The position numbers and the translations under genes were made by a program. A DNA stretch of 64,000 nt from Yinghuangia aomiensis (GTDB lineage Bacteria; Actinomycetota; Actinomycetes; Streptomycetales; Streptomycetaceae): positions 248,001 through 312,000 of the forward strand of contig NZ_BAABHS010000005.1 in the NCBI RefSeq assembly GCF_039542225.1, in the 5' to 3' direction. This document shows positions 27,334-35,140 of this stretch, piece by piece. Positions within the stretch are counted from its first letter, which is position 1. Each line of letters starts with the position of its first letter. Under the pieces are notes generated by a model. That model was not told the origin of the DNA, did no database searches, and saw nothing but the letters and a program-made list of their open reading frames with translations.

Positions 27334-28188
27334 GTGGCTCACCCCGCTCACCCCGACCAGCGTGCCGAAGGCGCCGGACCGTTCACGACCCGTCTCACCT
27401 GGCATCCGCCCGGCGGCGGCACAGCCGTGTGGGAGTCGCGGCCGGCGCGGCGGCGTGGTGTGCTGGCCGTGCACGCGCCCGGCGCGGTCGCCGCGCGGCG
27501 CACCGTCGCCGACGACAAGGCCCGCGCCCGTCTGCGGAGGCTCAACGCGATCGCGGCCACCGCCTTCGTCGTCGGCGGGGCGCTGTTCGCGGCGGGGGCC
27601 GCCGTTGCCCAGTTCGGGTCAGGCGATGCCACCACCTGCGCTTCGATCTACTTCGCCGGGGGCCTCTTCTTCAACACCGGCGGCTATGTCTCCCTGCTCC
27701 AGGTCGTCAACGCCCCCCGCCATCTCCCCGGCGGCGAGGGCCGACTGGTTACCCGCCCGTGGCGCTGGTGGAGCTACGAGCCGACGCGAGTCGACTGGCT
27801 CAGCACGTTCGTCCTGTTCACCGGCACGCTGGTGTTCGCCGTCAACCTGCTGGACTCCTTCCTCCAGGGGCTGAGCGTCCAGCAGGTCAACCGGCTGATC
27901 TGGACGCCGGACGTGATCGGCTGCCTGCTCTTCCTGATCTCCGGCCACCTCGCCTTCGTGGAGATCTGCCACCGGTCGCGCCCCTGCCTCCGGCAGCGCA
28001 GCCTCGGCTGGTGGATCGTCGCCGTGAACCAGTTCGGCTCCGCCCTCTTCATGGTCTCGGCCCTCGCCGCGTACACCCGCCCCGCCACCGACAGCCTGGT
28101 CAACGCCGACATCGCCAACTGGGGCACCCTCGTCGGCGCGCTCTGCTTCTCCGCCGGCGGCGTCCTGCAACTGTTCGAACGGCCGTAG
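27334..28188 (+). CDS. conserved membrane protein, function unknown
   Basis: Protein of 284 residues with a soluble N-terminus of about 75 residues and roughly five to six transmembrane segments (for example AIAATAFVVGGALFAAGAAV, FVLFTGTLVFAVNLLDSFL, DVIGCLLFLISGHLAFVEI, GTLVGALCFSAGGVLQLFE). The repeated G-x-x-x-F pairing of helices resembles YrhK-type membrane domains, but this is tentative. The start is a GTG at 27334; it has no ribosome site, yet TAGTCT seven bases upstream could be a -10 element, giving a nearly leaderless mRNA. A PucR-type dyad lies 255 bases upstream. Confidence 0.75.
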   Translation: MAHPAHPDQRAEGAGPFTTRLTWHPPGGGTAVWESRPARRRGVLAVHAPGAVAARRTVADDKARARLRRLNAIAATAFVVGGALFAAGAAVAQFGSGDATTCASIYFAGGLFFNTGGYVSLLQVVNAPRHLPGGEGRLVTRPWRWWSYEPTRVDWLSTFVLFTGTLVFAVNLLDSFLQGLSVQQVNRLIWTPDVIGCLLFLISGHLAFVEICHRSRPCLRQRSLGWWIVAVNQFGSALFMVSALAAYTRPATDSLVNADIANWGTLVGALCFSAGGVLQLFERP

Positions 28189-28248
28189 GCGCAGGGCGAC
28201 CAGCCTCGGTGCGCCCACGAGTCGGCAGGGTGCACGCGACGGTCGACG

Positions 28249-28884
28249 TCAGCGCGGCACGGGCGGCGGGGGCACATCGACGACCAGCGCGACGATGGTG
28301 TCGATGACGGTGCCCATGTCCACGGTGGGGTCGAGCAGCCACTGGTGCTGAATGCCGTCCGATGCGGCGAGGGCGAGGCGGGCGACGGCGTCGGGGTCGA
28401 CGTCGGGGCGGATGCGGCCGTCGCGCTGCAACTCGGCGAGGCCGTCGCGCAAGGCGTCGATGATGTCGCCGTTGCGGACCTCGAAGAAGTCACGCGCGGG
28501 GTGCGTGGGGAATCCGGATGCCGCGGCCATGTTGACGTAGAGGCGTACCAGGCCTGCCACTTCGGCGCTGCGGCGCAGTGTCGCGGCCATCGGCGCGAGA
28601 GGGTCGCCGTAGGACTCCCCAGCGGCCTGTTCCTTGGCGAGGCGGTCCCGTTCGGCGAGCGTCCAGATCAACAGGCCTTCGCGGGAACCGAAGTAGCGCA
28701 GGACGCCGGCCTGTGACATGCCCATGCGGTCCGCGATCTCCTTGACGAGCGCGCCCTTGTCACCGAGGGTCGCGAAGACCTCCAGTGCCACCGCCAGTAT
28801 TTCGTTGCGGCGGCGGACCCCCTTCGCGTAACGGCCGCGTGGCGTACGGATGTTGTCGAGCCGCGCCGCCCTCTCCGCATCCAT
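28249..28884 (-). CDS. TetR family transcriptional regulator
   Basis: Repressor of 211 residues. The N-terminal helix-turn-helix is clear: RRNEILAVALEVFATLG, then ALVKEIADRMGMSQAGVLRYFGSREGL. The C-terminal ligand-binding part includes LVRLYVNMAAASGFPTHPARDFF, common in actinobacterial TetR proteins. The ATG at 28884 was preferred to a TTG two codons earlier; TAGCTT six bases before it could be the -10 box of a leaderless transcript. It is divergent from the secreted lipase gene, separated by 194 bases, and may control it. It is convergent with the membrane protein gene. Confidence 0.88.
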   Translation of the reverse strand: MDAERAARLDNIRTPRGRYAKGVRRRNEILAVALEVFATLGDKGALVKEIADRMGMSQAGVLRYFGSREGLLIWTLAERDRLAKEQAAGESYGDPLAPMAATLRRSAEVAGLVRLYVNMAAASGFPTHPARDFFEVRNGDIIDALRDGLAELQRDGRIRPDVDPDAVARLALAASDGIQHQWLLDPTVDMGTVIDTIVALVVDVPPPPVPR

Positions 28885-29078
28885 GCCCAAAAGCTAGCCG
28901 AGTTCACTTTCTGCGTCTACGCTTCCCTCGCAGTCGGAACGGCTCCATGGCGCGTACGGCACGGAACGGCGAACGGCCGGGCGACTCCGCCGTGCGCGCG
29001 CACCGTTTCCGTGTTCGCGCACAACCCTGCGGGCAATGACCGGATTCTTCGCCACGGATCGTCTCGGGAGTGGAGCAT

Positions 29079-30431
29079 ATGCGTTCCGTACACGACAGGC
29101 CGACCGCGGCATTGGGCCGGTTCGGGCGAGGAGCCGCGGTCCTCGCGTGCCTCGCGGCCCTCGCCGCAGCCGGGTGCAGCAGGGAGGGATCGCACCGTTC
29201 CGCGGAAGACGGCGCGCGGCCCTCCGCGGTCGGCGCACCATCACCGCACGCCGACGTCCCGGACAACCCCTCGGCGTCCGCCTCCACCCCGCCGCCGTCC
29301 TCGGCGCCGGTGCCCGACGGGGACGCCTTCTTCGACCCGCCGCTGCCGCTTCCGCCGGTCAAGCCCGGTGATGTCATCCGCCAGCGCCCCTTCGACGTCC
29401 CCCAAGCGGGCTTCGCCGGCGCCGCCAAGCAGATCTTGGTCATGTACGCGACCACCGGCTACGACGGCAAACCCGTGGCCACGACCGGGCTCGTCTTCCT
29501 GCCGCCGGGCCCCGCCCCCGCCGGCGGATGGCCGGTGGCCGCCACGGATCACGGCACCCTCGGATCGGCTCCGAAGTGCGGTCCTTCACGCGGTACGTGG
29601 GCGTTCCTCAACAACGACCCCGACGCCGGCCCCGGACTGGTGGACACCCTCCTCGCCCAGGGCTTCGCCGTCGTCCAACCCGACTACCTCGGCCTCGGCG
29701 CGACCGGCACCCCGCACGCCTACCTGCACGCCAAGTCGGCCGCGTACAGCACGCTCGACCTGATCCGCGCCGCCCGGAACCTGACGCCCGACATCGGCAA
29801 GTCCACGATTCTCACGGGCAATTCGCAAGGCGGACATGCCGCGCTGTGGTCCGGGCACTATGCGCCCGAGTACGCGCCGGAGTTGGACGTCAAGGGCATC
29901 ATCGCCGAGGCTCCGGCCGTCGGCTTCGACGCGATGCCGGAGCTGGTCGCCCAGCAGTCCGAAACCTCCGCACCGTACATCGGCATCTTCCTCACGCTCG
30001 TCCGCGCCGCTTCCCTGACCGACCCGAACTTCAAGCCCGAAGCCTTCCTCACGCCTGCGGCGCTCGCCCAGGTCCGGTTCGACCCGCAGGAATGCTTCGG
30101 CGACACCGGGCCGATGCCCGCCCCGGACGACGTCCTCCTTCCGAACGCCGACCTGGGGCCGATCAAGGCCTACCTCACGGCCAACGCCACCTCGCAGGTC
30201 AAGCTCCGCGTCCCGGTGCTGCTCACCCAAGGCGGCCGGGACATCCTCAGCGCCATGAACAACGCCCTCGCCCAGGACCTGTGCGCGCGAGGCGCGGCCG
30301 CGATCGAGTTCAAGCCCTATCCGGACGGGGCCCACACCCTGGGCGCGTCGGCCGTCGCCGACGACGTCGCCTGGATCCAGGCCCGCCTTGCCGGCACCCC
30401 CGTGACCGGCGCCTGCACCTTCGAACCGTGA
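29079..30431 (+). CDS. secreted lipoprotein lipase/esterase, LIP family
   Basis: Extracytoplasmic hydrolase of 450 residues. The ATG at 29079 has GGGAG about eight bases upstream. The signal peptide ends in the lipobox LAAAGC (Cys33), so it should be membrane anchored, with a Ser/Pro/Ala-rich spacer. The body matches secretory lipases (LIP family, known from Candida and actinomycetes): VVQPDYLGLGATGTP, nucleophile elbow GNSQGGHAA, acid in LLTQGGRDILS and His in YPDGAHTLGAS. Likely acts on acylglycerols or other esters outside the cell. A divergent TetR gene is the probable regulator. Confidence 0.9.
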   Translation: MRSVHDRPTAALGRFGRGAAVLACLAALAAAGCSREGSHRSAEDGARPSAVGAPSPHADVPDNPSASASTPPPSSAPVPDGDAFFDPPLPLPPVKPGDVIRQRPFDVPQAGFAGAAKQILVMYATTGYDGKPVATTGLVFLPPGPAPAGGWPVAATDHGTLGSAPKCGPSRGTWAFLNNDPDAGPGLVDTLLAQGFAVVQPDYLGLGATGTPHAYLHAKSAAYSTLDLIRAARNLTPDIGKSTILTGNSQGGHAALWSGHYAPEYAPELDVKGIIAEAPAVGFDAMPELVAQQSETSAPYIGIFLTLVRAASLTDPNFKPEAFLTPAALAQVRFDPQECFGDTGPMPAPDDVLLPNADLGPIKAYLTANATSQVKLRVPVLLTQGGRDILSAMNNALAQDLCARGAAAIEFKPYPDGAHTLGASAVADDVAWIQARLAGTPVTGACTFEP

Positions 30432-30483
30432 TCCCCGTCGTCGGCTCGGTGCCCTCGGGGCTTCCGCGGACCGGCGACCCGCC

Positions 30484-30499
30484 GGCGGGCAGGCCCGCC
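30484..30499 (+). terminator. GC hairpin after the lipase gene
   Basis: GGCGGG-CAGG-CCCGCC stem 53 bases after the lipase stop, without a U tract. The rest of the gap to the kinase start (30432-30677) shows no gene. Confidence 0.4.
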
Positions 30500-30677
30500 C
30501 GCGCCGGGGTGATCTTGGCCCGCCGCGGGTCGGGAACTCGCGGACTTCGTCGCGGTTGTCCACCGCACACGCCCCCGCGGTACCGCAGCGGCACCACGAC
30601 GGCACCCGCCCGAACCCGACGAGCGGGCTCCGCCCCATAGGGTGGCGAGATCAAGACACCGCGGACGGGGGTTGGGT

Positions 30678-32228
30678 GTGGCGGAGGCGTTGCAGCCGGG
30701 GGATCCGGCGGCCATCGGTCCGTTCCGGCTGACGGCGCGGCTCGGGGCGGGCGGCATGGGGCAGGTCTTCCTCGGCGAGTCCGCGTCCGGCCGCCGGGTG
30801 GCAGTCAAGCAAGTGCGGCCGGAGATCGCCCGGGACCCGGGATTCCGCAAGCGGTTCCGGCGCGAGGTCGACCTGGCGATGAAAGCCGGCGGCTTCTGGA
30901 CCGCACCCGTCGTCGCCGCCGACCCGGACGCCGAATCCCCTTGGGTGGCAAGCCAATACGTCCCTGGCCCCGCCCTCGACGAACACATCGCCGCGCAGGG
31001 GCCGATGGACGAAGCCGCGGTACGCCGGCTCGGCGCCGGCCTGGCCGAGGCGCTGGACTCCTTCCACCGCATCGGCCTGGTGCACCGTGACCTCAAGCCG
31101 TCCAACATCCTGCTACTGGACGACGGGCCCCGCGTCATCGACTTCGGCATCTCCAAAGCCATGGAGGACGGCGGTGGTTCGGCGCTGACCTCGACGGGCA
31201 TGGTGGTCGGCACACCCGGCTTCATGTCGCCCGAACAAGCCCTCGGGGCGGCGGTCGGCCCCGCATCGGACATCTTCTCGCTGGCGTCCGTGCTGGTCTT
31301 CGCCGCGACGGGGGAACCGCCGTTCGGGCACGGCGCCTCGCATGCACTGCTGTTCCGCGTCGTGCATGCGCCGCCACGGCTCGACGGGGTTCCGCCGGGG
31401 CTTGTCACGACGCTCGACAAGTGCCTGTCGAAGGCCTCGGAGGGACGCCCGTCGGCGCACGAGGTCGGGGCCATGCTGACCGAAACGGCGGCGCCCGCGG
31501 CCGGACGACCGGCAGCGGAAGTCGACGCGGGCGGCATACCGTTTGATGTACGGGCACCGTCCCCGGCGCCCGAGTCGGCGCCGACTGCGCCCAACCCTCG
31601 CGCCGCAGGGGCTCCCGCACAAGGCACGTACATCGCGCCCGCTCGTCGCGTGCCGCCGCCCCCGCCTGCGGTCGCGCCACGCATACCCGTCACACCGTCC
31701 GCCGTCCACGAGTTCGCCGTACAGGACGGCGGCCCGGCCGTGTTCCGCCGACGCATCCGGAAGTCGGCCTTGTGGACCGCCCTGATCACCGCAGTCCTGT
31801 GCACGTCGACCGCGCTGATCGGGCAACTCCTCGCCGGGGTATTCCTGTCCGTCATCGCCATCCTGGTGGGGTTCCTGCCCCGCCTGGTCGGCGCACTCCC
31901 CCTCCTCGTCCGCAGCTCGCTCCGCATCGACGCCCGCGTGCTGCAAATGCGGCTCGGCGGAACGGCGTTCACCGTCACCTGGCAGGACGTCGCGCTCGTG
32001 TCCGTCAGCCGCACCGGCAACACGCTGCGCCTCGTCGTGGTCCTGCACTCCGACGCCAAGCGGCCCGTGCCCGCCCCGCTGCGCCGTCCCGGCGCCGACG
32101 ACGACCGCGAGGCGGAGTTCCTGCTCATCTCCTGGAACGACCAGGCCGTCACGTCCCGTGCCGCCCGCCTTCACGCCACCCTCGCAGCCGCCGCCGGCCC
32201 GGCCTACCGGCCGCCGGTCCGCGGGTGA
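30678..32228 (+). CDS. membrane-anchored Ser/Thr protein kinase
   Basis: Hanks-type kinase of 516 residues starting at GTG 30678, with GGGGGTTGG just upstream. Kinase domain at about 14-270: LGAGGMGQVF glycine loop, VAVK (Lys44), HRDLKPSN (Asp138), DFG (Asp155), GTPGFMSPEQ activation loop. A Pro/Ala-rich linker (270-350) leads to two adjacent transmembrane helices (about 362-405), then about 110 residues of beta-rich sequence (LRIDARVLQMRLGGTAFTVTWQDVALVSVSRTG) reminiscent of bacterial PH-like domains. No PASTA repeats or other known extracellular sensor is present. Convergent with a small secreted protein gene across a strong hairpin. Confidence 0.92.
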   Translation: MAEALQPGDPAAIGPFRLTARLGAGGMGQVFLGESASGRRVAVKQVRPEIARDPGFRKRFRREVDLAMKAGGFWTAPVVAADPDAESPWVASQYVPGPALDEHIAAQGPMDEAAVRRLGAGLAEALDSFHRIGLVHRDLKPSNILLLDDGPRVIDFGISKAMEDGGGSALTSTGMVVGTPGFMSPEQALGAAVGPASDIFSLASVLVFAATGEPPFGHGASHALLFRVVHAPPRLDGVPPGLVTTLDKCLSKASEGRPSAHEVGAMLTETAAPAAGRPAAEVDAGGIPFDVRAPSPAPESAPTAPNPRAAGAPAQGTYIAPARRVPPPPPAVAPRIPVTPSAVHEFAVQDGGPAVFRRRIRKSALWTALITAVLCTSTALIGQLLAGVFLSVIAILVGFLPRLVGALPLLVRSSLRIDARVLQMRLGGTAFTVTWQDVALVSVSRTGNTLRLVVVLHSDAKRPVPAPLRRPGADDDREAEFLLISWNDQAVTSRAARLHATLAAAAGPAYRPPVRG

Positions 32229-32254
32229 TTCACCTGAGGAGGTGCCGCACGCCC

Positions 32255-32285
32255 GGGGGGCGCCGGCGGAACGCCGACGCCCCCC
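32255..32285. terminator. strong bidirectional hairpin between convergent genes
   Basis: Fourteen-base arms (32255-32268 and 32272-32285) starting with GGGGGGCG and ending with CGCCCCCC, one mismatch and a 3-base loop, lying exactly between the kinase stop and the stop of the small secreted protein. Confidence 0.8.
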
Positions 32286-32309
32286 ACGATCACCTGCGGC
32301 CCGGATCGG

Positions 32310-32693
32310 TCAACTCGGGTCGCACGAGTTCAGCGAACCCGTCTCCCATGTGACATTCGGCGAGTACACCCAGCCGATGAAGTCGCTGCCCGCGACGCGC
32401 CCGAAGATCCAGAAGTTCCCGTAGTCGTTGTAGCGGTAGCACCAGTAGTAGAACTTGGTTCCCGAACGGTAGTTGGTCGCGGCACAAGCCCCGTACGGGT
32501 GCGTGTGCACCGGGACCGTGCCCAGGAAGAAGCCGAACCCGCTCGAACTGTTCCGCACCTGGTCGACGGTGTTGCAGAACGCCTCCGCACCGGACTCGCC
32601 GGCACTCGCGCTCGTCGCGCTCACGCCCACGAGCGACCCCGCCAGCAGAGCACCGGCGGCCACCAGTCTCCCGACACGCTTCCTCAGGTCCAC
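32310..32693 (-). CDS. small secreted disulfide-rich protein, SH3-like
   Basis: Protein of 127 residues. The GTG at 32693 has GGAGAGGG six bases upstream. A classical signal peptide (RKRVGRLVAAGALLAGSLVG, cleavage after SASA) is followed by about 95 mature residues with four Cys (40, 70, 85, 124) and an aromatic-rich strand pattern (KFYYWCYRYND, NFWIFGRVAGSDFIGWVY) that recalls bacterial SH3-like domains of Streptomyces secreted proteins. Function unknown; binding to cell wall or to another secreted protein is a guess. Confidence 0.75.
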   Translation of the reverse strand: MDLRKRVGRLVAAGALLAGSLVGVSATSASAGESGAEAFCNTVDQVRNSSSGFGFFLGTVPVHTHPYGACAATNYRSGTKFYYWCYRYNDYGNFWIFGRVAGSDFIGWVYSPNVTWETGSLNSCDPS

Positions 32694-33008
32694 AAACGTC
32701 CCTCTCCGCCGACGACGCCCGCCGCGGACCGCGCCGGACAGGGACCGACCCTGGCAGTCCGAAGTTCCGACTGTGAATGCCCGAGACCACACTGCAACCG
32801 GACCGGGTGAGCAACGCTGCACGACGCCGAGCGCGGGTTTCGCAGGGCACAATCGGCTCCGCGGCGAAGCCGCACACACCGCCTGATCACGACTTCCCGT
32901 CCCCAAAAGGCGGTTACCGGCGCGGCAGAGCCCCTACCTACGGCAAACCGGCACAGGCGGACGGACAGCCCATGCCGGGCCCGGCCGCGTCCGTGGCCCC
33001 GAGGGAGG
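32694..33008. other. intergenic, no feature recognised
   Basis: Gap of 315 bases between the small secreted protein start and the tautomerase stop. It must hold the promoter of the secreted protein; no convincing -10/-35 pair, hairpin or gene was seen. Confidence 0.5.
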
Positions 33009-33389
33009 TCACACGGCGAGTGCACCGCCGACGAAGGTGCGTTCCGGCGGTGACGCCACGAGTTCGACCATCGTGCCGGCGCGGAGGTCCTCGCCGACGA
33101 CACGCGTGAGCGCATCGGTGAGCGCGGCACCGAGGCGCGCGGTGATCTCGGCCGCGTCGGGCCGGTCGAAGACGCCGGCACGTACGCCCATGGTCACCGA
33201 GGCGTTGGTGTCCGCGGTCTTGCCGCCCTGCGCGAACCGGCCCGCGGGGACGCCGGCAAGGCGGACGCTCACGAGGTCGCGGGCCCATTCGCCGTAGACA
33301 TCGACGACCGCGTCGGTCAGCGCGGCGACGAGCCCGGACTCCTTGCCGGTCAGCCTGTTCTCCGTGAGGTGGACGGTCAGATGAGGCAT
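33009..33389 (-). CDS. 4-oxalocrotonate tautomerase-like protein
   Basis: Small enzyme of 126 residues. The sequence begins Met-Pro-His-Leu-Thr, so removal of Met exposes the catalytic Pro of the tautomerase superfamily. Its length is close to that of MIF/double-length tautomerases rather than the 60-residue 4-OT. Further family-like stretches: ENRLTGKESGLVAALTDAVVDVYGE and DLVSVRLAGVPAGRFAQGGK. Substrate not deducible. A 31-bp dyad begins 16 bases upstream of the start and should control it. No regulator gene is adjacent. Confidence 0.8.
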   Translation of the reverse strand: MPHLTVHLTENRLTGKESGLVAALTDAVVDVYGEWARDLVSVRLAGVPAGRFAQGGKTADTNASVTMGVRAGVFDRPDAAEITARLGAALTDALTRVVGEDLRAGTMVELVASPPERTFVGGALAV

Positions 33390-33404
33390 GGGTGAACCCC
33401 GTTC

Positions 33405-33435
33405 CCTTTGACAACAAAGCCTTTGTTCTCAAAGG
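33405..33435. promoter_or_regulatory. 31-bp dyad operator upstream of the tautomerase
   Basis: Fifteen-base arms CCTTTGACAACAAAG and CTTTGTTCTCAAAGG around a single central C, with one mismatch. It lies 16 bases before the tautomerase ATG and is AT-rich relative to its surroundings. The form (TTTGANAACAAAG) is typical of winged-helix regulators of the MarR/HxlR type. Confidence 0.7.
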
Positions 33436-33861
33436 TACTTGGCGAGGGCCGCCGATGTCCACGGAATCGGACCAGCCGGTGGAAAGCCCCGGGCGGCACC
33501 GCTGCGACCGACCGCGGCGGGTGTCCAGTCCGCGCGGCCGAAGGGACGATTTCGGCCACGCGGACGGACATCGCCCGTCTTGTCCGCGGCCTCGCGGCAA
33601 CACACCAACGGTGCGGGTAGCGTTCTGCCGCCCGCCGGATGTTCGTTTCGGCTTGCCAGGTTCGCGGCGGGCCGACGGACCGACCGGGCGGGCGAGGCAC
33701 GTGGAGCATGCGTGGGCGGATGGTGGACGCGGTGGGGAAAGCGGGAGGAATCGCGGGCGCCCGACGAGCACGCCCCGCCGTTCCGTGCGGAAGCTCCGGT
33801 ACGCGAACAGCAGCATGCCGGTACCCGCGAAAGCTGGACACGGGATTCAAAGACTGGCCAC
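33436..33861. other. intergenic, no gene recognised
   Basis: Gap of 426 bases between the dyad and the next start. Several frames are open in both directions but all translate to Arg/Pro/Ala-rich sequence without family resemblance. It should hold the promoter of the 33862 gene. Confidence 0.45.
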
Positions 33862-35070
33862 ATGACCTGGAGTTCTGCCGACTCCCCCGGGCAGTCTTCC
33901 CTCGACACCCACAACCGTTGGGCATCGTGGGGGCGGTGGGAGCGGTTCCAGAAGCCGGAGGCGCTGGCCGCATCATTCCTCGGCTCCGGAAGGGCGGAGG
34001 CGCTCGGCGAGCGCTTCGCGGCCACGAAAGAGGACCGGGCGTTCCAGCGAAAGCTGGCGCGGCGCGCCGGCAAGGACTTGTCCGCCGCCTTCGACAAGCG
34101 CCACCGGAAGCCGGCGGCGACGAGCTCCCTGCGTCGTCAGACCGAGGCGAGCACCGCGCGGGAGACGGCCGGCCGAGCCGCGGCGCAGGCGCAGAGCGGC
34201 TTCTACGCGTCCGACGAGGCGGCGATCGTCCGGGACTACCTCGACGCCATGATCGACCGGTACGGCGCCCGCGACCGCAACGCCCCGGGCCTGGACATGC
34301 TGGAGTACGCGCGCGGTCTCGTGGACACCGCCCATGGGGAACTCCACGCGAGCGCCGCGGCCAAAGTGCACTGGGCCGCGGCCGAGGCCCACGAGAACGT
34401 GTACGCGCGCTTGGCTGCATCGTCGACCGATCTCGCCCCCGGCCGGGAACGCGGGTGGCTGCAGGAGGCGCAACGCGCGGAACGGCGCGGCGGCCCCGCG
34501 GCACAGGACGTCGTGGACGCCACCTGGGCCACGATGGTGTCCGCGTACGAGGCCGAGCAGACCAAGGGGCGAACGGCGCGGGAGGACATCGAGGCGCGCC
34601 TGCGGCCGGACGAGCGCCGCCGCGCCGCGACGGCCTACATGACCACGGCGCACCAGGTCGTCACCGGCGTCGCGGCGGGCAACCGCGACCAAAGCCTGAC
34701 CGCGTTGCTGTCGGCGGAACGCGCCGCCGCGCAGCGCACCCTGGAAGCGCTGCCGGCTGCCCTGCCGGACGAAGCGTCCGTGGCGCTGGGCACGGCACTC
34801 GACGCGGCCGCCGCGGCCGCCCGGGCGAGTGAGGCACCGACGGTGTCGAAGCCGGCGACAACCGCCGCGGTCCCGTCCGCGCACACAGGTCGGACAGCTG
34901 CCGCCGGCCGGGGGTTGCGGACCGCGAATGACGTGCGGACCCTCGTCGTCGGATCCCCCGAGGAGCGTGGCGGCCCGCGGTCCGGACCGGCCCTGGGATC
35001 GGCGCCGGCCCCCGACCCGGGCGTGAAGCCCGCCGCCGAGACGATCCGTCAGGCCGCCAAGGAGTTGTAG
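33862..35070 (+). CDS. uncharacterised helical protein
   Basis: Protein of 402 residues that matches no family I recognise. The ATG at 33862 was chosen because coding-like composition begins there; the frame is open further upstream with poorer composition, and no ribosome site is clear. The sequence is nearly all helix, rich in Ala, Arg and Glu (AGKDLSAAFDKRHRKP, AKVHWAAAEAHENVYARLAAS, EQTKGRTAREDIEARLRPDE), with no signal peptide or membrane segment and a Pro/Gly-rich tail. Repeated helical units of similar length suggest a bundle or coiled-coil. It ends at a strong hairpin shared with the convergent transporter gene. Confidence 0.6.
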   Translation: MTWSSADSPGQSSLDTHNRWASWGRWERFQKPEALAASFLGSGRAEALGERFAATKEDRAFQRKLARRAGKDLSAAFDKRHRKPAATSSLRRQTEASTARETAGRAAAQAQSGFYASDEAAIVRDYLDAMIDRYGARDRNAPGLDMLEYARGLVDTAHGELHASAAAKVHWAAAEAHENVYARLAASSTDLAPGRERGWLQEAQRAERRGGPAAQDVVDATWATMVSAYEAEQTKGRTAREDIEARLRPDERRRAATAYMTTAHQVVTGVAAGNRDQSLTALLSAERAAAQRTLEALPAALPDEASVALGTALDAAAAAARASEAPTVSKPATTAAVPSAHTGRTAAAGRGLRTANDVRTLVVGSPEERGGPRSGPALGSAPAPDPGVKPAAETIRQAAKEL

Positions 35071-35075
35071 CGCTC

Positions 35076-35110
35076 CGGGCGGCCACCCTGCATGCTCGGA
35101 TGGCCGCCCG
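35076..35110. terminator. bidirectional hairpin between convergent genes
   Basis: Perfect 10-base arms CGGGCGGCCA (35076-35085) and TGGCCGCCCG (35101-35110) with a 15-base loop, placed between the stops of two convergent genes. Confidence 0.75.
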
Positions 35111-35140
35111 TGCGTTCCCGCGGATTGCCCCGTCGGGACC

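Noticed and set aside
27136..27474. 112-codon minus-strand frame in the pucR/membrane-protein gap
   Set aside because: Its end faintly recalls a hydrolase C-terminus, but the composition is low complexity and it overlaps the coding start of the membrane protein.
33436..33861. Upstream extension of the 33862 protein to 33439
   Set aside because: The added sequence is Arg/Pro/Gly-rich and unlike the regular helical body.
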